Origin: Caulobacterales bacterium
Lineage (GTDB): Bacteria > Pseudomonadota > Alphaproteobacteria > Caulobacterales > Caulobacteraceae
NCBI GenBank assembly: GCA_019510435.1
Contig: JAEKKJ010000025.1
Location: 1 to 59,377, forward strand
Reading direction: 5' to 3'
DNA: 59,377 nt
Below are positions 17,896 to 25,300 of the stretch, piece after piece (position 1 is the stretch's first letter; every line of letters starts with the position of its first letter). Under the pieces are notes generated by a model. It was given only the letters and a program-made list of their open reading frames with translations. It ran no database searches and was not told the origin of the DNA. A program made the translations under genes and the position numbers.

Positions 17896-19221
17896 ATGGC
17901 GTGGGATTTCGAGACCGACCCGGAGTTCCAGAAGAAGCTCGACTGGATCGAGGACTTCATGCGCGAGGAGGTGGAGCCGCTCTCCCACCTGGGCATGGCG
18001 GTCTATTCCAGCCTCGGTCGCGAGAAGTTCATCAGGCCGCTGCAGCAGCAGGTGAAGGACCAGGGTCTGTGGGCCTGCCACCTGGGCCCCGAGCTGGGCG
18101 GCCAGGGGTTCGGCCAGCTGAAACTGGCGCTGATGAACGAGAAGCTGGGCCGCAACGGCCTGGCCCCCTCGGTCTTCGGCTGCCAGGCGCCCGACAGCGG
18201 CAACGCCGAGATCATCGCCCACTACGGCACCGAGGCGCAGAAGGAGAAATACCTCTGGCCGCTGCTCAACGGCGAGATCCGTTCGGCCTTCTCCATGAGC
18301 GAGCCCACCGGCGGCTCCGATCCGCTCACCTTCACCACCCGCGCGGTGCTGGACGGCGACGAATGGGTGATCAACGGCGAGAAGTGGTTCTCCACCAACG
18401 CCCGCTATTCGAAGGTGCTGGTGCTCTATGCGGTGACCGACCCGGACGCCAAGGACCCCTACCGGCGCACCTCGATCTTCCTGGTCCCCACCGACACCCC
18501 CGGCGTGGAGATCATCCGCAACGTGGCCGTGGGCGCGGGCGGCGAGATCGGCGGCGGCAACGAGGGCTACGTCCGCTACACCGACGTGCGCCTGCCCTAC
18601 GACGCCCTGCTGGGCGAGCGCGGCGCGGCCTTCGTGATAGCCCAGGTGCGGCTGGGCGGCGGGCGGGTGCACCACGCCATGCGCACGGTCGGCGCCTGCC
18701 GCCACGCCCTGGACCTGATGTGCCGCAGGGCCGTCTCGCGCACCACCCGCGAGGGGCGCCTTGCCGACCTGCAGATGGTCCAGGACCAGATCGCCGAGTC
18801 CTGGATCGCGGTGGAGAGCTTCCGCCTCCTGGTCCTGCGCACCGCCTGGCTGATCGACAAGCACAAGGACTACCAGAAGGTCCGCAAGGACATCGCCGCC
18901 ATCAAGGTGGCCATGCCCAAGGTCTACCACGACGTGGCCACCAAGGCCGCGCACCTGCACGGCGCCCTGGGCGTCTCCAACGAGATGCCCTTCATGCACA
19001 TGGTCAATTCGGCCCTGGTGATGGGCATCGCCGACGGGCCGACCGAGGTGCACAAGGTGACCTTGGCCAAGCAGATCCTGAAGGACTACCAGCCCGACAA
19101 CGGCCTCTTCCCCGCCTACCACATTCCCAAGCTGCGGGAGGAGGCGCAGAAGCGGTTCAAGACCGAGCTGAGGGACCTGCGCGACGCCTACGCCAGCCGC
19201 AAGGCCAGCGAGACCGCCTAG
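17896..19221 (+). CDS. acyl-CoA dehydrogenase (ACAD10/11-like)
   Basis: A 441-residue FAD-dependent dehydrogenase. Domains in order: N-terminal helical (1-150), beta domain with FSMSEPTGGSDPLTF for FAD and substrate binding, and C-terminal helical domain with AAHLHGALGVSNEMPF. The region that holds the catalytic acid reads MGIADGPTEVHKV, as in ACAD10/11-type enzymes. The start MAWDFETDPEFQKKLD at 17896 was chosen over an upstream ATT/ATG-poor extension. It forms a probable fatty-acid oxidation pair with the upstream crotonase. Confidence 0.92.
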   Translation: MAWDFETDPEFQKKLDWIEDFMREEVEPLSHLGMAVYSSLGREKFIRPLQQQVKDQGLWACHLGPELGGQGFGQLKLALMNEKLGRNGLAPSVFGCQAPDSGNAEIIAHYGTEAQKEKYLWPLLNGEIRSAFSMSEPTGGSDPLTFTTRAVLDGDEWVINGEKWFSTNARYSKVLVLYAVTDPDAKDPYRRTSIFLVPTDTPGVEIIRNVAVGAGGEIGGGNEGYVRYTDVRLPYDALLGERGAAFVIAQVRLGGGRVHHAMRTVGACRHALDLMCRRAVSRTTREGRLADLQMVQDQIAESWIAVESFRLLVLRTAWLIDKHKDYQKVRKDIAAIKVAMPKVYHDVATKAAHLHGALGVSNEMPFMHMVNSALVMGIADGPTEVHKVTLAKQILKDYQPDNGLFPAYHIPKLREEAQKRFKTELRDLRDAYASRKASETA

Positions 19222-19345
19222 GCCCGCCCGCAAAGCCAGGACAGCTCCGGGATGGCGGCTGCTTTTTGGACGCGGTTCGGCCGGGTCCGTCTCGGAGCCG
19301 CTGTGCTAAAAGACCTCCCTCATCCCGGCTCAGGAGGTCGCAACG

Positions 19346-19819
19346 ATGACGTCGACGCTTCAGGTGGGTGGCCCAGGCTGGATCGAGCGCCACCTCCAGG
19401 CCTATCTCGCCACCGATGGCGCGGAGGGCCACCTGCTGGACTTCACCCCCGGCGGCGGGCGGGCGGAGACGCCGACCCTGATCCTGAAGACCATCGGCCG
19501 CCGCACGGGCCATCCGCACCTCACGCCGCTGATCTATGGCCGCCACGGCCACGAGATCGTGGTGATCGGCTCCAAGGGCGGTGCGCCCGAGCACCCGGCC
19601 TGGTACCTGAACCTGACCGCCCGTCCGGACGTCGCCTTCCAGGTCGCGGACAAGAAGTACCGCGGTGTGTGGCGCGAACCCAAGGGCGCCGAGCGGGCGG
19701 AGGTCTGGGACGAGATGGTCGAGCTCTATCCGCCCTACCGCGACTACCAGATCCGGGCGGCCGGCCGCGAGGTTCCCGTCATCCTCCTGGACCCGCGCGA
19801 GACCGTGGACGCCCTCTGA
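19346..19819 (+). CDS. nitroreductase family deazaflavin-dependent oxidoreductase (DUF385)
   Basis: A 157-residue split-barrel protein of the Ddn/DUF385 family. The signature GRRTGHPHLTPLIYGRHGHEI is followed by VVIGSKGGAPEHPAWYLNL, and WDEMVELYPPYRDYQ near the C-terminus. Family members use F420 or related flavins; whether this organism makes F420 is not shown. A GGAGGT Shine-Dalgarno (CAGGAGGTCG) lies before the ATG. Stand-alone gene after the acyl-CoA dehydrogenase. Confidence 0.88.
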   Translation: MTSTLQVGGPGWIERHLQAYLATDGAEGHLLDFTPGGGRAETPTLILKTIGRRTGHPHLTPLIYGRHGHEIVVIGSKGGAPEHPAWYLNLTARPDVAFQVADKKYRGVWREPKGAERAEVWDEMVELYPPYRDYQIRAAGREVPVILLDPRETVDAL

Positions 19820-19945
19820 AGGGCCGCTTGGCCAGGGCGGCGGGGCTCTCCCGGCCGATCGGGACATCGTCCGGTGTATCGGAACGACGAACGAGCGCGG
19901 TCGAAGCCGACATTGGGGAGGTCGGATGGGGGTGGATTGCGGACG

Positions 19946-20239
19946 TTAGCCCGCCACCTCGGATCGCCAGTAGAAGCCCATGTCATCGCCTTCCAAGAGG
20001 ACGCCGAACTCCGCGTCACGAACAATCATGCCGTTGTGCATTATGTCGTCGGGATTGCCATGATCATCCGCATCATCGCCGACAAAGACGAATCGCCGCC
20101 CCACAGCGTTCTCAAGTGTAAGCCCCAAGGCAGCCAAGTCGCGGACCGTGCCGTTGGTAGGCAGGTATCCGCGCTCGGTCATGCGCCCGTTGAAATCGCA
20201 GTAAATCTCGGGTTCGGGTGATTTTGCGCGCGCCTTCAT
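19946..20239 (-). CDS. hypothetical protein
   Basis: A 97-residue soluble protein (MKARAKSPEPEIYCDFNGRM ... DDMGFYWRSEVAG). It contains LENAVGRRFVFVGDDADDHG and DDIMHNGMIVRDAEFGVLLE. GC content is visibly lower than in the neighbours, suggesting acquisition from elsewhere. The family is not recognised. It lies next to the repeat-rich 20.2-20.7 kb stretch. Confidence 0.6.
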   Translation of the reverse strand: MKARAKSPEPEIYCDFNGRMTERGYLPTNGTVRDLAALGLTLENAVGRRFVFVGDDADDHGNPDDIMHNGMIVRDAEFGVLLEGDDMGFYWRSEVAG

Positions 20240-20329
20240 CTGAGCAATCTAACTTGCCTCCCAAGTGTCGCCTATGGGTCGAAAGCGGCCGCGGCCACGC
20301 CCCGCCATAAATCTCATGGCGGCCAGTCT

Positions 20330-20424
20330 GCCTCCGGGCCAGGCGATCTCAAGGTCGGCCCGCGGGGCCGCCGCGGCGCGGTCGCGCCGGAAGCGCGAAC
20401 CTTGACATCGCCTGGCCCGGAGGC
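20330..20424. repeat. 26-base inverted repeat with 43-base loop
   Basis: The arm 20330-20355 (starts GCCTCCGGGCCAGGCGAT) matches 20399-20424 inverted, 25 of 26 positions. The loop itself is GC-rich (GGCCCGCGGGGCC) and can form an inner hairpin. Purpose unknown: a small RNA, an attenuator or a miniature mobile repeat are possible. Confidence 0.75.
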
Positions 20425-20558
20425 TCGCATCTACCGTGAGGTTTAAGCACAGGAAGCATCCTGGGGATGCTTGGCGGGACGCGCGGTAGGACTGCCGGTC
20501 GCCTATCCGCGACGGGGGGATTTCGGCCCTCGCACATGGATCGGCGCTCCCCCCGGAC

Positions 20559-20588
20559 CGCTCATCCCCGCCCGCGCGGGGATGAGCG
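20559..20588. terminator. 13-base-stem hairpin, terminator-like
   Basis: CGCTCATCCCCGC (20559-20571) pairs perfectly with GCGGGGATGAGCG (20576-20588) around a 4-base loop. There is no T tract, so factor-independent termination is uncertain. It lies about 105 bases before the acyl-CoA synthetase start. Confidence 0.45.
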
Positions 20589-20693
20589 GAAGCAGGGGCT
20601 TGGAGCCGTCGGATGAGCGCGCGTAGGATGGGCGCATTCCTGAACGCTGATAACTTTTCCAAGAACAAGATATTTTCCGGGAGGCCGCCCCCA

Positions 20694-22451
20694 GTGTCTG
20701 AGTCCGCCAAACCCTGGCCTGTGATGTCGATCGCCGAAGCCCATGCGCGGCTGACCGCGCCGGGGGCGCCGTTCGAGATCGAGGAGAAGGTGATCCGGGG
20801 CGTGCCCACCCGCACCTGGAAGAACGCCCCGCCCACCCTGCGCGACGTGTTCGTCAACGGCCTGCGGTTCCGCGAGCGGGAGTTCCTGGTCTACGAGGAC
20901 GACCGCGCCACCTTCGACAGCTTCGCCCGCGCCACGCTGAAGCTGGCGCACCAGCTGCAGGCGGACGGGGTGAAGAAGGGCGACCGGGTGGCGGTGATCA
21001 TGCGCAACCTGCCCGAATGGCCGGTGACCTTCTTCGCCGCCCAGCTGGTGGGCGCGATCGTGACGCCGCTGAACGCCTGGTGGACGGGCGCGGAGCTGGA
21101 GTACGGCCTGGCCGACTCCGGGTCCAAGATCGCCTTCGTCGACGACGAACGGCTGGAGCGGCTGGCGCCCCACCTAGCGGCCCTGCCGGCGCTGGAGCGG
21201 ATCTATGTGGCGCGCCTGCACGAGGCGCCCGGCGACCGCCGCTGCTGCGGGCTGGAGTCCGTGATCGGCAAGGTCAACGACTGGGGCCAGCTGGCCGAGC
21301 TCGCCCTGCCGGACGTGCCCCTGGACCCCGAGGACGACGCCACCATCCTCTACACCTCCGGCACCACCGGAAAGCCGAAGGGCGCCCTGGGCACCCACCG
21401 CAACATGACCTCGAACATCGGGGCCGGCGGCATCTCGGCGGCGCGCAACTTCCTGCGGGCGGGCGAGCCCCTGCCCGAGATGGACCCCACCAAGACGCCC
21501 CAGCGGGTCACCCTGCTGGTGGTGCCGCTGTTCCACGCCACGGGCCTCTCGGCCACCCTGGGCCCGACCCTGAACGCCGGCGGCAAGATCGTGCTGATGC
21601 GGCGCTGGGACGCCGAGCCGGCGATGAAGCTGATCGAGCGCGAGAAGGTCAGCTCCACCGGCGGGGTGCCCACCATCGCCTGGCAGCTGATCGAGCATCC
21701 GGCGCGGGCCAACTACGACCTGTCGTCGCTGGTGGCGGTGACCTACGGCGGCGCGCCGTCGGCGCCGGAGCTGGTGCGCAAGATCGCCGAGGTGTTCCCG
21801 GGCTCCCAGCCCGGCAACGGCTGGGGCATGACCGAGACCACCGCCACCTTCACCAGCCACCTCGGCCGCGACTACCTGAACCGACCGGACAGCGCCGGAC
21901 CCGCCGCCCCGGTGGGCGAGATGCAGATCCGCGACCCGGCCGACGGCAAGACCCTCCTGGCGACAGGTGCGGTCGGCGAGCTCTGGTGCAAGGGCCCGCA
22001 GGTGGTGAAGCTGTACTGGAACAAGCCCGAGGCCACCGCCGAGACCTTCGTCGACGGCTGGCTGCGCACCGGCGACCTGGCGCGCCTCGACGAAGAGGGC
22101 TTCCTCTTCATCGTCGACCGGGCCAAGGACATGCTGATCCGCGGCGGGGAGAACATCTATTGCGTGGAGGTGGAGAGCGTCCTCTACGAGCATCCGGCGG
22201 TGATGGACGCGGCGATCGTGGGCGTGCCGCACAAGACCCTGGGCGAGGAGCCGGCGGCGGTGGTCCATCTGAAGCCGGGCGGGTCCGCTACGGAAGCCGA
22301 GTTGCGCCAATGGGTGCGCGGGCGCTTGGCGGCGTTCAAGGTTCCCGTAAAGGTGGCCTTCTGGCCGGAAACCCTGCCGCGCAACGCCAACGGGAAGATC
22401 ATGAAGAACGAGCTGAAGAAGGTCTTCGCCCGGGAAGCGGAGCAGGCGTGA
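20694..22451 (+). CDS. class I adenylate-forming enzyme (acyl-CoA synthetase)
   Basis: A 585-residue AMP-forming acid-CoA ligase. Motifs: P-loop YTSGTTGKPKGA near residue 220, GWGMTETTAT near 380, GWLRTGDLARLDEEGFLFIV with the hinge DRAKDMLIRGGENIYCVEVE near 470-490, and the C-terminal catalytic lysine PRNANGKIMKNEL. The GTG at 20694 is chosen because GGGAGG (20679-20684) sits about 9 bases before it; ATG 20724 is an alternative. It probably activates fatty or aromatic acids, in line with the beta-oxidation genes upstream. The substrate cannot be assigned. Confidence 0.92.
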   Translation: MSESAKPWPVMSIAEAHARLTAPGAPFEIEEKVIRGVPTRTWKNAPPTLRDVFVNGLRFREREFLVYEDDRATFDSFARATLKLAHQLQADGVKKGDRVAVIMRNLPEWPVTFFAAQLVGAIVTPLNAWWTGAELEYGLADSGSKIAFVDDERLERLAPHLAALPALERIYVARLHEAPGDRRCCGLESVIGKVNDWGQLAELALPDVPLDPEDDATILYTSGTTGKPKGALGTHRNMTSNIGAGGISAARNFLRAGEPLPEMDPTKTPQRVTLLVVPLFHATGLSATLGPTLNAGGKIVLMRRWDAEPAMKLIEREKVSSTGGVPTIAWQLIEHPARANYDLSSLVAVTYGGAPSAPELVRKIAEVFPGSQPGNGWGMTETTATFTSHLGRDYLNRPDSAGPAAPVGEMQIRDPADGKTLLATGAVGELWCKGPQVVKLYWNKPEATAETFVDGWLRTGDLARLDEEGFLFIVDRAKDMLIRGGENIYCVEVESVLYEHPAVMDAAIVGVPHKTLGEEPAAVVHLKPGGSATEAELRQWVRGRLAAFKVPVKVAFWPETLPRNANGKIMKNELKKVFAREAEQA

Positions 22452-22474
22452 CGTCGGTGCGGCCCCAGCGCCCC

Positions 22475-22604
22475 CAGCGCCCCCTCCACCGCTTCGCGGT
22501 CCCCCTCCCCCGTTGGCACGGGGGAGGAACTCGCTGGGTCGACCGCTCCAGTTCCTCCCCCGCCTGCGGGGGAGGGGGACCGCGAAGCGGTGGAGGGGGC
22601 GCTG
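22475..22604. repeat. palindromic repeat type A, copy 1
   Basis: The ends CAGCGCCCCCTCCACCGC and GCGGTGGAGGGGGCGCTG are inverted copies, and the arms continue for about 38 bases. Two inner hairpins (CCTCCCCCGTTGGCACGGGGGAGG type, and GGAACT...AGTTCC) lie between. A close second copy occupies 47978-48106. Confidence 0.85.
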
Positions 22605-22626
22605 ATACCCCCACGGATTCCCGCCC

Positions 22627-23205
22627 ATGACCCGACCCCTCATCGTCGGCCTCGGCGGAACCATCCGCGCCGGCTCGTCCACCGAGCGGGCGCTGGCCTG
22701 CGCCCTGCGGCGGGCCGAGGCGCTGGGCGCGGAGACAAGGCTGCTGGGCGGCGCCTTCCTCGGCGGGTTGCCGATCTTCGACCCACGGCCCACCGCGCCG
22801 CCGACCCCGGAGCAGCAGGCCCTGGCCGACACCATCCGCGCCGCCGATGGGGTGATCGTGGCCAGCCCCGGCTACCACGGCTCGATCTCCGGGGTGATCA
22901 AGAACGCCCTCGACACCCTGGAGCTGACCCGCAGCGACGCGCGCCCCTACCTCACCGCCAAGCCGGTGGGCACGATCATCACCGCCGACGGCTGGCAGGC
23001 GGCGGGCACGACCTTGATGGCGCTCCGGGCGATCATACATGCGCTAAGGGGTTGGCCGACGCCGTTCGGCGCGGCCCTGAACGCGGGCGCGCCGCTGTTC
23101 GACGACGCGGGCGACTGCCGGGACGCGAAAGACGCCTGGCAGCTCACCACGGTCGCCGAGCAGGTGATGGAGTTCGCGAAGATGAAGGCGGCTGAGAGGG
23201 CCTGA
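22627..23205 (+). CDS. NADPH-dependent FMN reductase family protein
   Basis: A 192-residue flavodoxin-fold reductase. The phosphate-binding loop GGTIRAGSSTERAL follows the first strand, the second flavin motif is SPGYHGSISGVIKNALDTLE, and GTIITADGWQAAG matches SsuE/ArsH-type enzymes. It reduces flavins or quinones with NAD(P)H in the known family. The stop is 2 bases before the ribBA start, so the gene is co-transcribed with riboflavin synthesis, consistent with a flavin-linked role. Confidence 0.88.
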   Translation: MTRPLIVGLGGTIRAGSSTERALACALRRAEALGAETRLLGGAFLGGLPIFDPRPTAPPTPEQQALADTIRAADGVIVASPGYHGSISGVIKNALDTLELTRSDARPYLTAKPVGTIITADGWQAAGTTLMALRAIIHALRGWPTPFGAALNAGAPLFDDAGDCRDAKDAWQLTTVAEQVMEFAKMKAAERA

Positions 23206-23207
23206 CC

Positions 23208-24356
23208 ATGAAGCGTCCCTACCTGGTGCCGCCCAATACCGGCGCACACGACCCCGAGGGGGTCTCCGGCGCCATTAGCCCCATCGAGGACATCATCGAG
23301 GACGCCCGCAACGGGCGGCCCTACATCCTGGTGGACGCCGAGGACCGCGAGAACGAAGGCGACGTGATCATCCCGGCGCAGTTCGCCACGCCGGAGCAGA
23401 TCAACTTCATGGCCAAGCACGCGCGCGGCCTGATCTGCCTCTCCATCACCGCCGAGCGCGCGCGCCAGCTGCGCCTGCCGCCCATGGCCACCGACAACCA
23501 GTCGGGCCACGGCACGGCCTTCACCGTCTCCGTCGAGGCGCGCGAAGGCGTCACCACCGGCATCTCCGCCCACGACCGGGCCCACACCATCGCCGTGGCG
23601 GTCGACCCCACCAAGGGGCCGGACGACATCGTCTCGCCGGGGCACGTCTTCCCGCTGGTGGCCAAGGACGGCGGCGTTCTGGTCCGCGCCGGCCACACCG
23701 AGGCGGCGGTGGACATCAGCCGCATGGCCGGCCTGAACCCCGCCGGGGTGATCTGCGAGATCATGAAGGACGACGGGTCCATGGCCCGCCTGCCCGACCT
23801 GGTCGCCTTCGCCCAGCTGCACGGCCTGAAGATCGGGACCATCGCCGACCTCATCGCCTACCGCCGCCGCACCGAGCGCCAGGTGGAGCGGGTGCTGGAG
23901 ACGACGTTCGACAGCGCCTACGGCGGCCGCTTCCGGATGGTCATCTACCGCAATTCGCTGGACCAGACCGAGCATGTGGTCCTGACCAAGGGCCGGATCG
24001 ACCCCGACAAGCCGACCCTGGTGCGCATGCACCGGGTGGACATGGCCACCGACATGCTGGGCGCGGTGGAGACCCGGCGGGAGTATGTGCCGCGCTCGCT
24101 GGAGGCGATCGGCGCCTATGACGGCGCGGGCGTGGCGGTGTTCATCCGCGACTCCAACCCGCACTGGCTGTCCGAACGCTATGGCCAGCCCCAGGCCGAC
24201 CACAGCGAGAGCGTGCTGCGCGACTACGGCATCGGCGCCCAGATCCTGCTCGACCTCGGCGTGCGCGACATGCTGCTGCTGACCAGTTCCCAGACCGTGC
24301 TGCCGGCGTCCACCGGCTACGGCCTGAAGATCGTGGGCCGCGTGCCGCTGAGTTAG
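23208..24356 (+). CDS. ribB: 3,4-dihydroxy-2-butanone 4-phosphate synthase with degenerate GTP cyclohydrolase II domain
   Basis: A 382-residue RibBA-type fusion. The N-terminal domain (about 25-225) has the DHBP synthase residues: EDRENEGD near 45, HDRAHT, and GHTEAAVDI near 165. The C-terminal domain (about 235-382) aligns with GTP cyclohydrolase II (LVRMHRVDMATDMLGA, GIGAQILLDLGV, TGYGLKIVGRVPL), but the zinc-binding cysteine cluster expected after the RxHS-like motif is missing. It therefore probably makes only the dihydroxybutanone phosphate for riboflavin. A separate RibA would be needed. Operon with the FMN reductase. Confidence 0.9.
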   Translation: MKRPYLVPPNTGAHDPEGVSGAISPIEDIIEDARNGRPYILVDAEDRENEGDVIIPAQFATPEQINFMAKHARGLICLSITAERARQLRLPPMATDNQSGHGTAFTVSVEAREGVTTGISAHDRAHTIAVAVDPTKGPDDIVSPGHVFPLVAKDGGVLVRAGHTEAAVDISRMAGLNPAGVICEIMKDDGSMARLPDLVAFAQLHGLKIGTIADLIAYRRRTERQVERVLETTFDSAYGGRFRMVIYRNSLDQTEHVVLTKGRIDPDKPTLVRMHRVDMATDMLGAVETRREYVPRSLEAIGAYDGAGVAVFIRDSNPHWLSERYGQPQADHSESVLRDYGIGAQILLDLGVRDMLLLTSSQTVLPASTGYGLKIVGRVPLS

Positions 24357-24424
24357 GACTGCGCGAGCGCCCCGCCAGACGCACCGTCTGGAACCCGAGC
24401 CCGACATGCGGTTCTAATCCCCGC

Positions 24425-25144
24425 ATGAGCCAGCTGCGCATCGGCTGTTCGGGGTGGGTCTACAAGGACTGGACCGGGCCGTTCTATCCGCCGGGGACCA
24501 AGGATCGGGCGCGGCTGGAGTACTACGCCAGCCGCTTCGACACCGCCGAGATCAACGCCTCGTTCTACCGCCTGCCCTCGGAGGCCATGGTGGCGGGCTG
24601 GGCGGAGCGCGCGCCAGCCGGCTTCCTGTTCGCCTGGAAGGTCAGCCGCTTCATCACCCACAACAAGAAGCTGAAGGACTGCGCGGACTCGGTCGACCTG
24701 GTGTTCGGCCGCATGGCGCCGCTGGGCGACAAGCTGGGGCCGTCCCTCATCCAGCTGCCGCCGCAGCTGCGCCGCGACGACGAGCGGCTGGCCGCCTTCC
24801 TGAAGCTGCTGCCCAAGGGTCGCCACACGGTCGAGTTCCGCCACCCCTCCTGGTACGAGCCCGCGGTGCTGCGCCTGCTGGCCGACTTCGATGTGGCGCT
24901 CTGCATCAGCGACCACCACCACGCGCCCGCGCCCTGGGAGCTCACCGCCAGCTTCGCCTATGTGCGCGGCCACGGACCGGGCGGGCGGTACTACGGACGC
25001 TATCCGGACGCGGCCCTGGCGGACTGGGCGGCGCACATTGCGGGCTGGCGCGCGGCGGGCCGCGACGTCTACGCCTACTTCGACAACGACATCAAAAGCG
25101 CCGCCCCGCTGGACGCCCTGGCCCTCAAGGCGCGGCTCGCCTAG
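24425..25144 (+). CDS. DUF72 (YecE) family protein
   Basis: A 239-residue TIM-barrel-like protein. Family motifs: IGCSGWVYKDWTGPFYPPG at the N-terminus, FDTAEINASFYRLP, FAWKVSRFITHNKKL, LGPSLIQLPP, VEFRHPSWY, and near the end YAYFDNDIKSAAPLDAL. The biochemical function of DUF72 is not known. Stand-alone gene after ribB. Confidence 0.9.
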   Translation: MSQLRIGCSGWVYKDWTGPFYPPGTKDRARLEYYASRFDTAEINASFYRLPSEAMVAGWAERAPAGFLFAWKVSRFITHNKKLKDCADSVDLVFGRMAPLGDKLGPSLIQLPPQLRRDDERLAAFLKLLPKGRHTVEFRHPSWYEPAVLRLLADFDVALCISDHHHAPAPWELTASFAYVRGHGPGGRYYGRYPDAALADWAAHIAGWRAAGRDVYAYFDNDIKSAAPLDALALKARLA

Positions 25145-25249
25145 CGGTCCTGCGGCGTTTGCGGCATGGTCCGGCGAAACTTGACCGTAGCGCGGCTCGT
25201 ACATTGGCCATGTGCGGATTGGCCGCGTGGGTCCGTGTTGAGCGGATTT

Positions 25250-25282
25250 ACCCATTCCCTTAAGGAAATGAAGGGGATGGGT
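25250..25282. promoter_or_regulatory. inverted repeat in the leader of the serralysin gene
   Basis: ACCCATTCCCTT (25250-25261) and AAGGGGATGGGT (25271-25282) pair at 11 of 12 positions around a 9-base loop. The repeat lies 18 bases before the start codon, so it could be an operator or an mRNA structure limiting translation. Confidence 0.5.
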
Positions 25283-25300
25283 GTCATGTAGAGTGCGGTG

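Larger units (their letters stand above)
20240..20693. other. non-coding stretch with two strong hairpins
   Basis: No convincing gene is seen here. It holds a 26-base inverted repeat (20330-20424), a second weaker set of palindromes (near 20460-20480, CCTGGGGATGCTTGG), a 13-base-stem hairpin (20559-20588), and an AT-rich patch (20641-20680) that is a likely promoter and leader for the acyl-CoA synthetase. Confidence 0.6.

Noticed and set aside
22951..23205. Possible FMN riboswitch before ribB
   Set aside because: There is no leader: ribB starts 2 bases after the FMN reductase stop, and no RFN-like fold was seen upstream of the pair.
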